64,000 nucleotides of DNA from Mycobacterium sp. GA-0227b (GTDB lineage: Bacteria; Actinomycetota; Actinomycetes; Mycobacteriales; Mycobacteriaceae), in assembly GCF_001499855.1 (NCBI RefSeq), contig NZ_LQIK01000030.1:248001-312000 (forward strand), written 5' to 3'. Positions 1 through 7,648 of the stretch are shown here, one piece after another. The first letter of the stretch is position 1; the number at the start of each line of letters is the position of its first letter. The notes under the pieces are model-generated. The model saw only the letters and a program-made list of their open reading frames with translations. It was not told the DNA's origin and ran no database searches. The position numbers and the translations under genes were made by a program.

Positions 1-18
1 CACATGATCAACTTTTGA
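1..18 (+). CDS. lpdC: 3' end of dihydrolipoamide dehydrogenase (partial)
   Basis: Only the last five codons (His-Met-Ile-Asn-Phe) and a TGA are present. This ending matches my memory of the mycobacterial LpdC C-terminus, and the next gene is an Rv0463-like protein, as in M. tuberculosis where lpdC is Rv0462. The call rests on synteny and a five-residue match, so it is tentative. Confidence 0.5.
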   Translation, partial: HMINF

Positions 19-284
19 GGGCGATCTGGGTCGCCGGCATCGGCGGACTGGTGGTCGGCCACGTCCTGTGGCTGGCCGGCATTTCGCTTGCCACCGCAAC
101 GTCGGACGTCAGCACGTGGGTGCTCGTCGTGGCCGCGGTCTCGTTCGTCGGCGGCGCGGTGGCCACGTGGCTGGGGCGGCGGTCTTATGAGCGCAAGGCC
201 GAGGTGTGGGCCGCGTTCCTGTGGGGGCTGCCCGTCTCACCGGTGCTGCTGTCGCTGATCGTGCTCGGCATCACCTACCTCTAG
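15..284 (+). CDS. Small two- or three-pass membrane protein, Rv0463-like
   Basis: This 89-residue hydrophobic protein has apparent membrane segments near residues 6-26, 34-52 and 66-87, with a basic stretch (GRRSYERKAE) between the last two. The TTG at 15 overlaps the TGA of the upstream lpdC end by four bases (TTGA), which supports this start and suggests translational coupling. The frame is open to the window edge, so an earlier start cannot be excluded. No catalytic motif is visible. The function is unknown; position and size match conserved membrane protein Rv0463. Confidence 0.7.
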   Translation: MRAIWVAGIGGLVVGHVLWLAGISLATATSDVSTWVLVVAAVSFVGGAVATWLGRRSYERKAEVWAAFLWGLPVSPVLLSLIVLGITYL

Positions 285-295
285 CCGCGCGGCGG

Positions 296-847
296 TCAGT
301 CCGGAAAGTCCAGCGGCACTTTCAAAGTGGTGATCGTGGCGGCCAGCCCGTCGTACTGGGCGGCGAGCATGCAGAACTCGATCAGCTGCGCTCTGGTGAG
401 GTGTCTGGCGAGCACGGCCCAGGTCTCGGCCGACACGCCCCGGGTGACGACGAACTCGTCGGTGGCGGTGATCAACGCACGCTGGCGGTCGGTCAGCCCC
501 TCGGCGTCGGGTCCCTCGAAGATCTTCTTCTGCAGGTCCGGGCCGATGCCGCGGGTGCGGGCCAGCCGGCGATGCTGCTGCAGTTCGTATTCGCAGTCGC
601 GCAGATGCCCGACGCGCAGGATCACGGTCTCGGCGTCGCGCACCGGCAGCTTGCTCAACAGGCCCAGCAGCAGCCCGCTGTAGGGCAGCCATGCCAGGAA
701 CAGAAGCCGGTGCTGGCCAAGCACATTGAACAGGCTGAACCGGGGCGCACGAATGGCGCGCGCGCCGAGCTTGGCGATGGCCCAGTTGAGGGGGCCGAGT
801 TCTTTGATACCACCGGGCGCGATGCGTGCCGACTCGAGTTCGCTCAC
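296..847 (-). CDS. Carboxymuconolactone decarboxylase/AhpD-like protein, Rv0464c-like
   Basis: The 183-residue protein carries an AhpD-type helical core. It includes the ETVILRVGHLRDCEYELQQH stretch at about residues 73-92, where AhpD peroxidases have a CxxC-H site. Only one cysteine is present here (Cys85, in RDCEYE), so classical disulfide peroxidase activity is doubtful; the family also includes decarboxylases and proteins of unknown role. GTG at 847 is chosen, with another GTG one codon earlier. It lies about 10 bp behind ramB on the same strand and may be co-transcribed with it. Confidence 0.8.
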   Translation of the reverse strand: MSELESARIAPGGIKELGPLNWAIAKLGARAIRAPRFSLFNVLGQHRLLFLAWLPYSGLLLGLLSKLPVRDAETVILRVGHLRDCEYELQQHRRLARTRGIGPDLQKKIFEGPDAEGLTDRQRALITATDEFVVTRGVSAETWAVLARHLTRAQLIEFCMLAAQYDGLAATITTLKVPLDFPD

Positions 848-857
848 CACAGCGAGT

Positions 858-2285
858 TTAGGGCTGCTTGACCAGATAGGGCGAGACGGTGCTGCGGTGC
901 TCGTCGATGTCGAGCGCGCGCCCGAGTGCGGGGAAGGCGCGTTGCGGGCAGTTGTCCCGCTCGCAGACCCGGCAGCCCGCACCGATCGGCGTCGCCACCT
1001 CGCCGGAGAGGTCGAGCCCCTCCGAATAGACCAGCCGGTGAGCATGCCGCAGTTCGCAGCCCAGTCCGATCGCGAACGTCTTACTCGGCTGACCGTAGCG
1101 CTGCGCGCGGCGTTCGACCGTGCGCGCCACCCACATGTAGTTGCGGCCGTCGGGCATCTGTGCCACCTGCACCAGGATCTTGCCGGGATAGGCGAACGTC
1201 TCGTAGACGTTCCACAGCGGGCAGGTGCCTCCGCTGGACGAGAAGTGAAAACCGGTGGCGGACTGACGTTTCGACATGTTGCCCGCACGGTCGACGCGGA
1301 CGAATGACAGTGGCACCCCGCGCATCGAAGGCCGCTGCAGTGTCGAAAGGCGGTGCGCGATGGTCTCATAGCTGACCGAATAGAATGCCGACAGCCGTTC
1401 GACGTCGTAGCGGAAGTTCTCGGCGACGTCGTGAAACTGCGCATACGGCAACACCATTGCGGCTGCGAAGTAGTTGGCCAAGCCCAGTCGCGCCAACCGC
1501 GTCGACTCCTCGCTGGTGAACTTGCCCTCTTCGACGAGCTTGTCGATGAGGTCGCCGAACTCGAGATACCCCAACTCGGTGGCCATCTTGAACACGGTCT
1601 GCCCCGACGAGAGGTGGTTGTTGATCTCCAGCGTCTTCGTCGCCGGGTCGTATCGGTGCAGGACCGTCTCGCCGAGGTCGGTGCGGCGCGAGATGCGCAC
1701 GCCGTGCACCATCGTCAGCCGGTCCGACAGCTGGCGGGCCAGCTCGGAGCGCTGCATCCGCATCCGGATGGTGAGGTCCTCGGCGGCGGTGTCGAGCTCA
1801 TGCAGGTAGTTCTGCCGCTCGTAGAAGTAGTCGCGCACTTCCTCGTGCGGCATCGTGATCGACCCCGACCCCGAGCTGAAACCGCTGCCGACGGAGAACC
1901 GGTCCTCGGTGGCCGCCGCCAACTGCGTGGTGGTCAGCTGATAGCGGCGGTGCAGGGCGACCATGGCGCGGGCCACGTTCGGGTGTGCGGCCACCAGATC
2001 CGCGATCTCGCCCAGGTCGACGTCGATGTCGAGGTCCCGGTCCAGCGTGACCTCGCGCAGCTCCGCGACCAGCCGGGTGTCGTCCTGCGAGGCGAAGAAC
2101 GTGGCGTCGACGCCGAACACCTCGGTGATGCGCAGGAGTACCGCCACGGTCAGCGGCCGCACGTCGTGCTCGATCTGGTTGAGGTAGCTCGGCGAGATGT
2201 CCAGCATCTGCGCCAAGGCAGCCTGGCTGAAGCCGCGCTCGCCGCGAAGTTGTCGAACACGGGCGCCGACAAACGTTTTCGCCAC
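858..2285 (-). CDS. ramB: Transcriptional regulator RamB of acetate/glyoxylate metabolism
   Basis: The 475-residue protein has an N-terminal HTH_3 domain (about residues 8-62, with SPSYLNQIEHDVRP as turn and recognition helix). A central IrrE/DUF955-type region and a C-terminal short-chain-fatty-acid regulator domain follow, the latter including a cysteine cluster (CRVCERDNC) close to the end. Length and layout match mycobacterial RamB (Rv0465c), which controls icl1 and its own gene. It is divergent from the thioesterase-like gene, and icl follows that gene. A CTTTGCAA core in its own upstream region (2303-2315) could be an autoregulatory site. Confidence 0.93.
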   Translation of the reverse strand: MAKTFVGARVRQLRGERGFSQAALAQMLDISPSYLNQIEHDVRPLTVAVLLRITEVFGVDATFFASQDDTRLVAELREVTLDRDLDIDVDLGEIADLVAAHPNVARAMVALHRRYQLTTTQLAAATEDRFSVGSGFSSGSGSITMPHEEVRDYFYERQNYLHELDTAAEDLTIRMRMQRSELARQLSDRLTMVHGVRISRRTDLGETVLHRYDPATKTLEINNHLSSGQTVFKMATELGYLEFGDLIDKLVEEGKFTSEESTRLARLGLANYFAAAMVLPYAQFHDVAENFRYDVERLSAFYSVSYETIAHRLSTLQRPSMRGVPLSFVRVDRAGNMSKRQSATGFHFSSSGGTCPLWNVYETFAYPGKILVQVAQMPDGRNYMWVARTVERRAQRYGQPSKTFAIGLGCELRHAHRLVYSEGLDLSGEVATPIGAGCRVCERDNCPQRAFPALGRALDIDEHRSTVSPYLVKQP

Positions 2286-2298
2286 GCCGACCAGCGTA

Positions 2299-2315
2299 GC
2301 AACGTTGCAAAGGAC
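2299..2315. promoter_or_regulatory. Possible RamB autoregulatory site
   Basis: A perfect palindrome GCAACGTTGC (2299-2308) overlaps TTGCAAAG. On the minus strand this reads GTCCTTTGCAACG and shares the CTTTGCAA core of the known RamB box. It lies 18-30 bp upstream of the ramB start, in the shared ramB/thioesterase intergenic region. The match outside the core is poor. Confidence 0.35.
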
Positions 2316-2362
2316 GTCTTCGCATTGTTGGCAGATCGGGTGCTGTGGCAGGATCGGCCTTC

Positions 2363-3187
2363 GTGAGCACCAAGCAGGGCCCCGGGGCTGGGCAGGGTCT
2401 GGCGAAGGCCATGATGCCCGTCCCTGACCCGCATCCCGATGTGTTCGACATCGAGTGGCCGCTGCGGGTCGCCGATGTGGATCGGCAGGGCCGGCTCAAG
2501 TTCGACGCGGCCACGCGACACATCCAGGACATCGGTTCGGACCAGTTGCGTGAGATGGGCTTTCAGGAGACCCACCCGTTGTGGATCGTGCGCCGCACGA
2601 TGATCGACATGATCCGCCCGATCGAGTTCCAGGACATGCTCCGGCTGCGCCGTTGGTGTTCGGGCACGTCGAACCGGTGGTGCGAGATGCGGGTCCGCAT
2701 CGATGGGCGCAAAGGCGGGCTCATCGAATCCGAAGCCTTCTGGATCAACATCAACCGGGAGACCCAGGGCCCGGCGCGCATCTCCGACGACTTCCTCGAG
2801 GGCCTGCGGCGCACGACGGACATCGACCGGCTGCGGTGGAAGGCGTACCTGTCGGCGGGCAGCCGCGAGGACGCCGACGAGATCACCGACTACCCGATCC
2901 GGGTCAGCGACATCGACATCTTCGACCACATGAACAACTCGGTCTATTGGTCGGTCGTCGAGGACTACCTCCACCATCACCCGGAGCTGACGCGCTATCC
3001 GCTGCGGGTGGCGATCGAGCACGATGCGGCCGTCGCGCTGGGCGACAAGATGGAGATCCTCAGCCACGTCCACCCGCCGGGGTCGACGGAGGAATTCGGT
3101 CCCGAGCTGACCGACCGCACTGTTACAACGCTCACATACGCGGTCGGCGAAGAGGCGAAAGCGGTCGCCTGCATCTTCACGCTCTGA
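2363..3187 (+). CDS. Acyl-ACP thioesterase-like double hot-dog protein, Rv0466-like
   Basis: The protein has two hot-dog folds in tandem, as in FatA/FatB-type thioesterases. The first contains DVDRQGRLKFDAATRHIQDI near the N-terminus. The second contains SDIDIFDHMNNSVYWSVVEDY, whose D-x-x-x-H-x-N pattern is the usual active-site signature. It probably hydrolyses acyl-thioesters. GTG at 2363 gives 274 residues, close to the M. tuberculosis homologue; a GTG 18 bp earlier is also possible. It is divergent from ramB and precedes icl. Confidence 0.82.
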   Translation: MSTKQGPGAGQGLAKAMMPVPDPHPDVFDIEWPLRVADVDRQGRLKFDAATRHIQDIGSDQLREMGFQETHPLWIVRRTMIDMIRPIEFQDMLRLRRWCSGTSNRWCEMRVRIDGRKGGLIESEAFWININRETQGPARISDDFLEGLRRTTDIDRLRWKAYLSAGSREDADEITDYPIRVSDIDIFDHMNNSVYWSVVEDYLHHHPELTRYPLRVAIEHDAAVALGDKMEILSHVHPPGSTEEFGPELTDRTVTTLTYAVGEEAKAVACIFTL

Positions 3188-3454
3188 TGATCAACGGGTT
3201 AACAGTACGAGCGTACTGACCTGCGCAAATCGACTACTCGCCGGTAACTTCTGAACCGGTTAAGGCAACGACGGTCTTCGCAAACTTTGCAAGATTTCGA
3301 TAGCCCTTGGCGAAACTTGGCACACGAAATGGCTGGACCTGCGCTAACAGTGTGAGGCATCCTCGTATCAGCGGAACGGGAAGACCGTTTAGGCGTTAAC
3401 AAGCCGGGTACCCCGGCGGCGCCGCAGCGAAGTGAACAGATTCGAAGGAGCACC
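3188..3454 (+). promoter_or_regulatory. icl upstream regulatory region with RamB-like boxes
   Basis: This 267-bp gap holds the control region of isocitrate lyase. CAAACTTTGCAAG at 3281-3293 matches 11 of 13 positions of the RamB box described in Corynebacterium (A-A/G-AACTTTGCAAA). A weaker copy, CGAAACTTGGCAC, lies at about 3311-3323, roughly three helical turns away. PrpR, a RamB paralogue, recognises a similar TTTGCAAA core, so either protein could bind. GACCTGCGCTAAC at 3336-3348 recurs exactly at 9792-9804. The ribosome binding site GAAGGAG precedes the icl ATG. Confidence 0.7.
3203..3218. terminator. Inverted repeat after the thioesterase-like gene
   Basis: CAGTAC and GTACTG are separated by four bases, 15 bp beyond the stop codon of the preceding gene. 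No U-rich tract follows. It could be a weak terminator or an operator in the icl upstream region. Confidence 0.3.
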
Positions 3455-4741
3455 ATGTCAAGCGTTGGCAAGCCGAAGAGCGCCGAGGAGATCCAGAAGG
3501 ACTGGGACACCAACCCGCGCTGGAAGAACGTCACCCGCGAGTACTCCGCTGCGGACGTCGTCGCGCTGCAGGGCAGCGTCGTCGAGGAGTCCACGCTGGC
3601 CCGCCGCGGCGCCGAGGTGCTGTGGAACCAGCTGCACGACATGGAGTTCGTCAACGCGCTCGGTGCGCTGACCGGCAACATGGCCGTCCAGCAGGTGCGC
3701 GCCGGCCTGAAGGCCATCTACCTGTCGGGTTGGCAGGTCGCCGGTGACGCGAACCTGTCCGGGCACACCTACCCGGACCAGAGCCTGTACCCGGCGAACT
3801 CGGTGCCGCAGGTGGTGCGTCGCATCAACAACGCGCTGCTGCGCGCCGACGAGATCGCCAAGGTCGAGGGCGACACCTCGGTCGAGAACTGGCTGGTGCC
3901 GATCGTCGCCGACGGTGAGGCCGGCTTCGGTGGTGCGCTCAACGTCTACGAGCTGCAGAAGGCGATGATCGCGGCCGGTGTCGCGGGCTCGCACTGGGAG
4001 GATCAGCTCGCGTCGGAGAAGAAGTGCGGTCACCTCGGTGGCAAGGTGCTGATCCCGACCCAGCAGCACATCCGCACCCTGACCTCTGCTCGCCTGGCCG
4101 CTGACGTGGCCGACGTGCCGACCGTCGTCATCGCGCGCACCGACGCCGAGGCGGCCACCCTGATCACCTCCGACGTCGACGAGCGCGACCAGCCGTTCAT
4201 CACCGGTGAGCGCACCAAGGAGGGCTTCTACCGCGTGAAGAACGGCATCGAGCCGTGCATCGCGCGCGCCAAGGCCTACGCGCCGTACGCCGACCTGATC
4301 TGGATGGAGACCGGCACCCCGGACCTGGAGCTGGCCAAGAAGTTCGCCGAGGGCGTGCAGGCCGAGTTCCCCGACCAGATGCTGGCCTACAACTGCTCGC
4401 CGTCGTTCAACTGGAAGAAGCACCTCGACGACGCGACGATCGCGAAGTTCCAGAAGGAGCTCGGCGCGATGGGCTTCAAGTTCCAGTTCATCACGTTGGC
4501 TGGCTTCCACGCCCTGAACTACTCGATGTTCGATCTGGCCTACGGCTACGCCCGCAACCAGATGACCGCGTACGTCGAGCTGCAGGAGCGCGAATTCGCC
4601 GCCGAGGAGCGGGGTTACACCGCGACCAAGCACCAGCGCGAGGTCGGCGCCGGCTACTTCGACCGGATCGCCACCACCGTCGACCCCAACTCGTCGACGA
4701 CCGCGCTGGCGGGTTCGACCGAAGAGGGTCAGTTCCACTGA
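3455..4741 (+). CDS. icl: Isocitrate lyase
   Basis: Isocitrate lyase cleaves isocitrate into glyoxylate and succinate, the first step of the glyoxylate shunt used on fatty acids and acetate; it also acts as methylisocitrate lyase in mycobacteria. The 428-residue protein contains the KKCGH signature at 189-193, with catalytic Cys191 at the M. tuberculosis Icl1 position, and the NCSPSFNW motif. The start is set by GAAGGAG eight bases upstream. The neighbours ramB (regulator) and fadB2 (beta-oxidation) fit growth on lipid. The stop codon lies inside the first unit of a 58-bp tandem repeat. Confidence 0.98.
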   Translation: MSSVGKPKSAEEIQKDWDTNPRWKNVTREYSAADVVALQGSVVEESTLARRGAEVLWNQLHDMEFVNALGALTGNMAVQQVRAGLKAIYLSGWQVAGDANLSGHTYPDQSLYPANSVPQVVRRINNALLRADEIAKVEGDTSVENWLVPIVADGEAGFGGALNVYELQKAMIAAGVAGSHWEDQLASEKKCGHLGGKVLIPTQQHIRTLTSARLAADVADVPTVVIARTDAEAATLITSDVDERDQPFITGERTKEGFYRVKNGIEPCIARAKAYAPYADLIWMETGTPDLELAKKFAEGVQAEFPDQMLAYNCSPSFNWKKHLDDATIAKFQKELGAMGFKFQFITLAGFHALNYSMFDLAYGYARNQMTAYVELQEREFAAEERGYTATKHQREVGAGYFDRIATTVDPNSSTTALAGSTEEGQFH

Positions 4742-4855
4742 CGATGCGCGGCCCCCGGGCCGCGAGGAGGAAGTGGAACCGACAAGCCGGAGCCACTGAC
4801 GATGCGCGGCCCCCGGGACGCGAGGAGGAAGTGGAACCGACAAGCCGGAGCCACT
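4735..4855 (+). repeat. 58-bp tandem repeat at the 3' end of icl
   Basis: Two copies with a 58-bp period are almost identical. Each contains the GC-rich palindrome CGCGGCCCCCGGGCCGCG (perfect at 4747-4764, one mismatch in copy two). Next comes GAGGAGG, a GTG (4773 and 4831) and the same eight codons (MEPTSRSH) ending in TGA or TAA. The first copy begins within the last codons of icl. The mini-ORFs look like by-products of the duplication, but the repeated Shine-Dalgarno plus palindrome could affect icl mRNA stability. Confidence 0.85.
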
Positions 4856-4872
4856 AAGCCCATGGTTCGTGC

Positions 4873-4909
4873 CATCAGGCCCCGTCCTTATATTGGGCGG
4901 GGCCTGATG
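4873..4909 (+). terminator. Strong hairpin between icl and fadB2
   Basis: A 15-bp stem (one G-U pair) with a seven-base loop is formed by CATCAGGCCCCG and CGGGGCCTGATG plus three inner pairs. It ends 15 bp before the fadB2 start. No U tract follows, as is common in mycobacteria. It may terminate or attenuate icl transcription, or act as a 3' stabiliser. Confidence 0.75.
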
Positions 4910-4924
4910 CTGTGAGGAGAAGTC

Positions 4925-5779
4925 GTGAGCATTGAACGAGTGGGCGTCGTCGGCGCCGGTCAGATGGGCGGCGGTATCGCCGAGGTGTGCGCGAAGGCGG
5001 GCGCTGATGTGGTCGTCTATGAGCCTTCCGAGGAGCTGGTGCAAGCCGGCCGCAAGCGCATCACCGGATCGCTGGAGCGGGCGGCTAGCAAGGGCAAGCT
5101 CTCCGAGAGCGATAGGGACGCGGCGCTGGCGCGGTTGAAGTTCAGCACATCGCTCGCCGACATGGCGGACCGTCAGCTCGTCATCGAGGCCGTCGTCGAG
5201 GACGAGGCGGTCAAGGGCAAGATCTTCGCAGAACTCGATGAGATCGTCACCGATCCGGACGCCGTGCTGGCGTCGAACACGTCGAGCATCCCGATCATGA
5301 AAATCGCTGCGGCGACGAAGAATCCGAGCCGTGTGCTGGGGCTGCACTTCTTCAACCCGGTACCGGTGCTGCCGCTGGTCGAACTGGTCAACACGCTGGC
5401 CACCTCGGATGGTGCGTTGGACCGAACGGCCGCGTTCGCGAGCGAGACGCTGGGCAAAAAGGTCGTGCGGTGTTCTGACCGTTCGGGTTTCGTGGTCAAC
5501 GCGCTACTGGTGCCATATCTGCTGTCGGCGATCCGGATGGTCGAGGCGGGTGTCGCGACGGTCGAGGACGTCGACTCGGCGATCGTGGCGGGGCTGTCGC
5601 ACCCGATGGGCCCCCTGCGGCTTTCCGACCTCATCGGGCTCGACACGATGAAATTGATCGCCGACTCGATGTACGACGAGTACAAGGATCCGCACTACGC
5701 GCCGCCGTCGCTGCTGCTGCGGATGGTCGAGGCGGGCCAACTCGGCAAGAAATCCGGTCGGGGCTTCTACTCCTATTAG
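4925..5779 (+). CDS. fadB2: 3-hydroxybutyryl-CoA dehydrogenase
   Basis: An NAD(P)-binding GAGQMG at residues 10-15 opens a Rossmann domain. The HFFNPVP motif and a C-terminal 3HCDH domain ending in GKKSGRGFYSY follow. At 284 residues it is a monofunctional 3-hydroxyacyl-CoA dehydrogenase like M. tuberculosis FadB2 (Rv0468), acting in beta-oxidation or reversibly on acetoacetyl-CoA. The GTG at 4925 has GAGGAGA just upstream. It follows icl, as in M. tuberculosis; umaA and pcaA, which normally follow, are absent. Confidence 0.95.
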   Translation: MSIERVGVVGAGQMGGGIAEVCAKAGADVVVYEPSEELVQAGRKRITGSLERAASKGKLSESDRDAALARLKFSTSLADMADRQLVIEAVVEDEAVKGKIFAELDEIVTDPDAVLASNTSSIPIMKIAAATKNPSRVLGLHFFNPVPVLPLVELVNTLATSDGALDRTAAFASETLGKKVVRCSDRSGFVVNALLVPYLLSAIRMVEAGVATVEDVDSAIVAGLSHPMGPLRLSDLIGLDTMKLIADSMYDEYKDPHYAPPSLLLRMVEAGQLGKKSGRGFYSY

Positions 5780-5780
5780 C

Positions 5781-5843
5781 CGCCGAGTGTACGGCCCACG
5801 TACGTCTTCGGCGCTTTTCCGTACCTGGAGCGTGCACTCGGCG
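5781..5843. repeat. 63-bp palindrome-ended repeat, copy A
   Basis: The element begins CGCCGAGTGTACG and ends CGTGCACTCGGCG, giving 13 paired positions (one G-U). An inner GTACG/CGTAC pairing is also possible. It starts one base after the fadB2 stop and ends five bases before the DUF559 stop on the other strand, so it could terminate both convergent genes. Copy B is at 6738-6800 in the same orientation and is near-identical. Confidence 0.85.
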
Positions 5844-5847
5844 AGGG

Positions 5848-6687
5848 TTAGCCACAGCCGGCCCGCTCCCGTGCCCGTTTGACCCGTGCAACGATGCGGT
5901 CTTCCTCGTAACGCAATTGTCGTGAGCTCACCCGCACGATCGACCAGCGCTGGCTCGCCAGGAATTCGAGGCGTTCGATGTCGGCGGCGTAGTCCTCGGG
6001 GTTCGTAAAGTGCCGTTCCCCGTCGTACTCCACGCCGACCAGGCAATCCGGCCACCCCACGTCGATACGCCGGCGCCCCACCGGAATCTGGGTGACCGGC
6101 CGCGGCAGGCCCGCCCGAACGAGTAGCAGCCGAAGCCGCGTCTCCTGAGGTGATTCGGCGCCACCGTCGACGAGGTCCAGCGCGGCGCGCAGGCTGCGAA
6201 TACCGCGCGCGCCGGGGTAACGCTCGGCGATGGCCTCCACTCCCGCGGGTTTGGCCCATGTCGCGTTCAGCAGTGCGTCGATGCGAATAATGGCGGTGTC
6301 CAGCGGGAGTCGACGGCCCAGGTCGAAGGCCGTGCGTTCAGGCGTGGTGCACGCGAAGCCGTCCAGGTACTCGATTTCGTCGTCCGCGAGCGCGTCGCTG
6401 CGGACGACGATGCCGTCGGTCGCGGGCCGGCGCGTGTGGGCGATCTCGACCGGCGCATCCTCAGGAATCCACTGGCTGCCGAGGATCGCGGCAGCCGAAT
6501 GCGCGACGAGTATGGCCCGTCGACCCGACCAGAGCCATGCTGCGTAGGCCCGATCGCGTGGGGTCAGCGTCAGGCCCGTGGGCGCGTACACGTCGCGGTG
6601 CAGCCTCACGTATCGACGGGCAAGCCCGCGCCGCGTCACCGCACCCGACGCCAGCGCTTCTGAGCCGAGGAAGACGTCGCAGCGCAC
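5848..6687 (-). CDS. DUF559 / AbiEi-like protein with PD-(D/E)XK nuclease fold
   Basis: The 279-residue protein resembles a family common in mycobacteria. An N-terminal winged-helix/AbiEi-like part (residues 10-75, GAVTRRGLARRYVRLHRDVY) precedes a C-terminal Vsr/DUF559-like part (about 180-260). The motif RRIDVGWPDCLVGVEYDG supplies the Asp and Glu-x-Asp expected of a PD-(D/E)XK nuclease, though a clear catalytic Lys is not obvious. No toxin partner is adjacent. The gene lies between two 63-bp repeats where umaA-pcaA stand in M. tuberculosis. The biological role is unknown. Confidence 0.75.
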   Translation of the reverse strand: MRCDVFLGSEALASGAVTRRGLARRYVRLHRDVYAPTGLTLTPRDRAYAAWLWSGRRAILVAHSAAAILGSQWIPEDAPVEIAHTRRPATDGIVVRSDALADDEIEYLDGFACTTPERTAFDLGRRLPLDTAIIRIDALLNATWAKPAGVEAIAERYPGARGIRSLRAALDLVDGGAESPQETRLRLLLVRAGLPRPVTQIPVGRRRIDVGWPDCLVGVEYDGERHFTNPEDYAADIERLEFLASQRWSIVRVSSRQLRYEEDRIVARVKRARERAGCG

Positions 6688-6737
6688 CTGTCAATCGTCG
6701 TGCCTCGCAGACCACCTCGAGCGCACCAAATTTTTGT

Positions 6738-6800
6738 CGCCGAGCGCACGGCCCACGTACATCTTTTGCGCTTTTCCGTACCTGGAGCGTGCGCTCGGCG
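6738..6800. repeat. 63-bp palindrome-ended repeat, copy B
   Basis: This element has perfect 13-bp ends, CGCCGAGCGCACG and CGTGCGCTCGGCG. Relative to copy A the stem has a T-A to C-G double change that keeps pairing, which argues for selection on the hairpin. It lies two bases beyond the PPK2 stop (minus strand) and 50 bp upstream of the DUF559 gene, so it probably acts as the PPK2 terminator. Confidence 0.85.
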
Positions 6801-6802
6801 GG

Positions 6803-7648
6803 CTAGGAGTCGAGCAGCCGCTTGCGTTCGGCCTTGATGTCGAAATCCGCCGCTGGATAAGACAAGTCGAGGCCTTCGAGGGCCTGAATCAGCAATTCGG
6901 TGACGGCGAGGCGGCTGTACCACCTGCGGTTGCACGGCACGACGTGCCAGGGTGCGTAATCCGTCGACGTACGATCGAGCACCGCTTGATAGGCCTCCTG
7001 GTACTGGGGCCACTTGCCGCGTTCGTCGACATCGCCGGGGTTGTACTTCCAGTATTTCGTCGGGTCGTCGAGGCGCTCGAGCAACTGCTTCTTCTGCTCG
7101 TCGAGCGAGATGAACATCGCGACCTTCACCAGAGTCGTTCCGCCGTCGACGAGTTCACGCTCGAACGCATTGATCTCGTCGTAGCGCGCACCCCACACTT
7201 CGGGCGGCACCAGATTGTGCACCCGCACGATGAGCACGTCCTCGTAGTGCGACCGGTCGAACACGCCGATGTGTCCGGGCGGCGGCAGCGCACGCCGGAT
7301 GCGCCACAGGAAGTCATGCTCGAGTTCTTCCGGTGTCGGCTTGCCGAACGCGGTGTAGCGCACGCCCATCGGATTCACCGCCCCGACAACGTGTTTGACG
7401 ATACCGCCCTTGCCCGCGGCGTCCATGCCCTGGAGCACCAGCAACACCGAGCGGGAGTCTTCGGCTGCCTTCCAGTTCGCGTAGAGCATCTCCTGCAGCT
7501 CGGCCAACCGTGCGCTGCGATCGGACTGCACCGCCGCCCCATCGCTTTTCGACCCGCTGAACCCCGGCGTGGCCTCGGGATCGATGTCGGCCACCTTGTC
7601 GCCTGCGCGAAACCTCAGCGCTTCGGCGATCTCGGAAGTGGAGGTCAC
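6803..7648 (-). CDS. Polyphosphate kinase 2 family protein
   Basis: PPK2 enzymes move phosphate between polyphosphate and nucleotides. The 281-residue protein has Walker A GMDAAGKGG at 74-82, Walker B/lid motif DRSHYED at 131-137, and the downstream lysine/arginine-rich stretch KYWKYNPGD. Length and motifs fit the single-domain AMP/ADP-phosphorylating PPK2 classes. GTG at 7648 is chosen because it overlaps the stop of the upstream TetR gene (GTGA), indicating co-translation. It ends next to repeat copy B. Confidence 0.9.
   Translation of the reverse strand: MTSTSEIAEALRFRAGDKVADIDPEATPGFSGSKSDGAAVQSDRSARLAELQEMLYANWKAAEDSRSVLLVLQGMDAAGKGGIVKHVVGAVNPMGVRYTAFGKPTPEELEHDFLWRIRRALPPPGHIGVFDRSHYEDVLIVRVHNLVPPEVWGARYDEINAFERELVDGGTTLVKVAMFISLDEQKKQLLERLDDPTKYWKYNPGDVDERGKWPQYQEAYQAVLDRTSTDYAPWHVVPCNRRWYSRLAVTELLIQALEGLDLSYPAADFDIKAERKRLLDS

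Noticed and set aside
3458..5347. Long open frame antisense to icl and fadB2
   Set aside because: Shadow of two strongly recognised genes; low-complexity translation.
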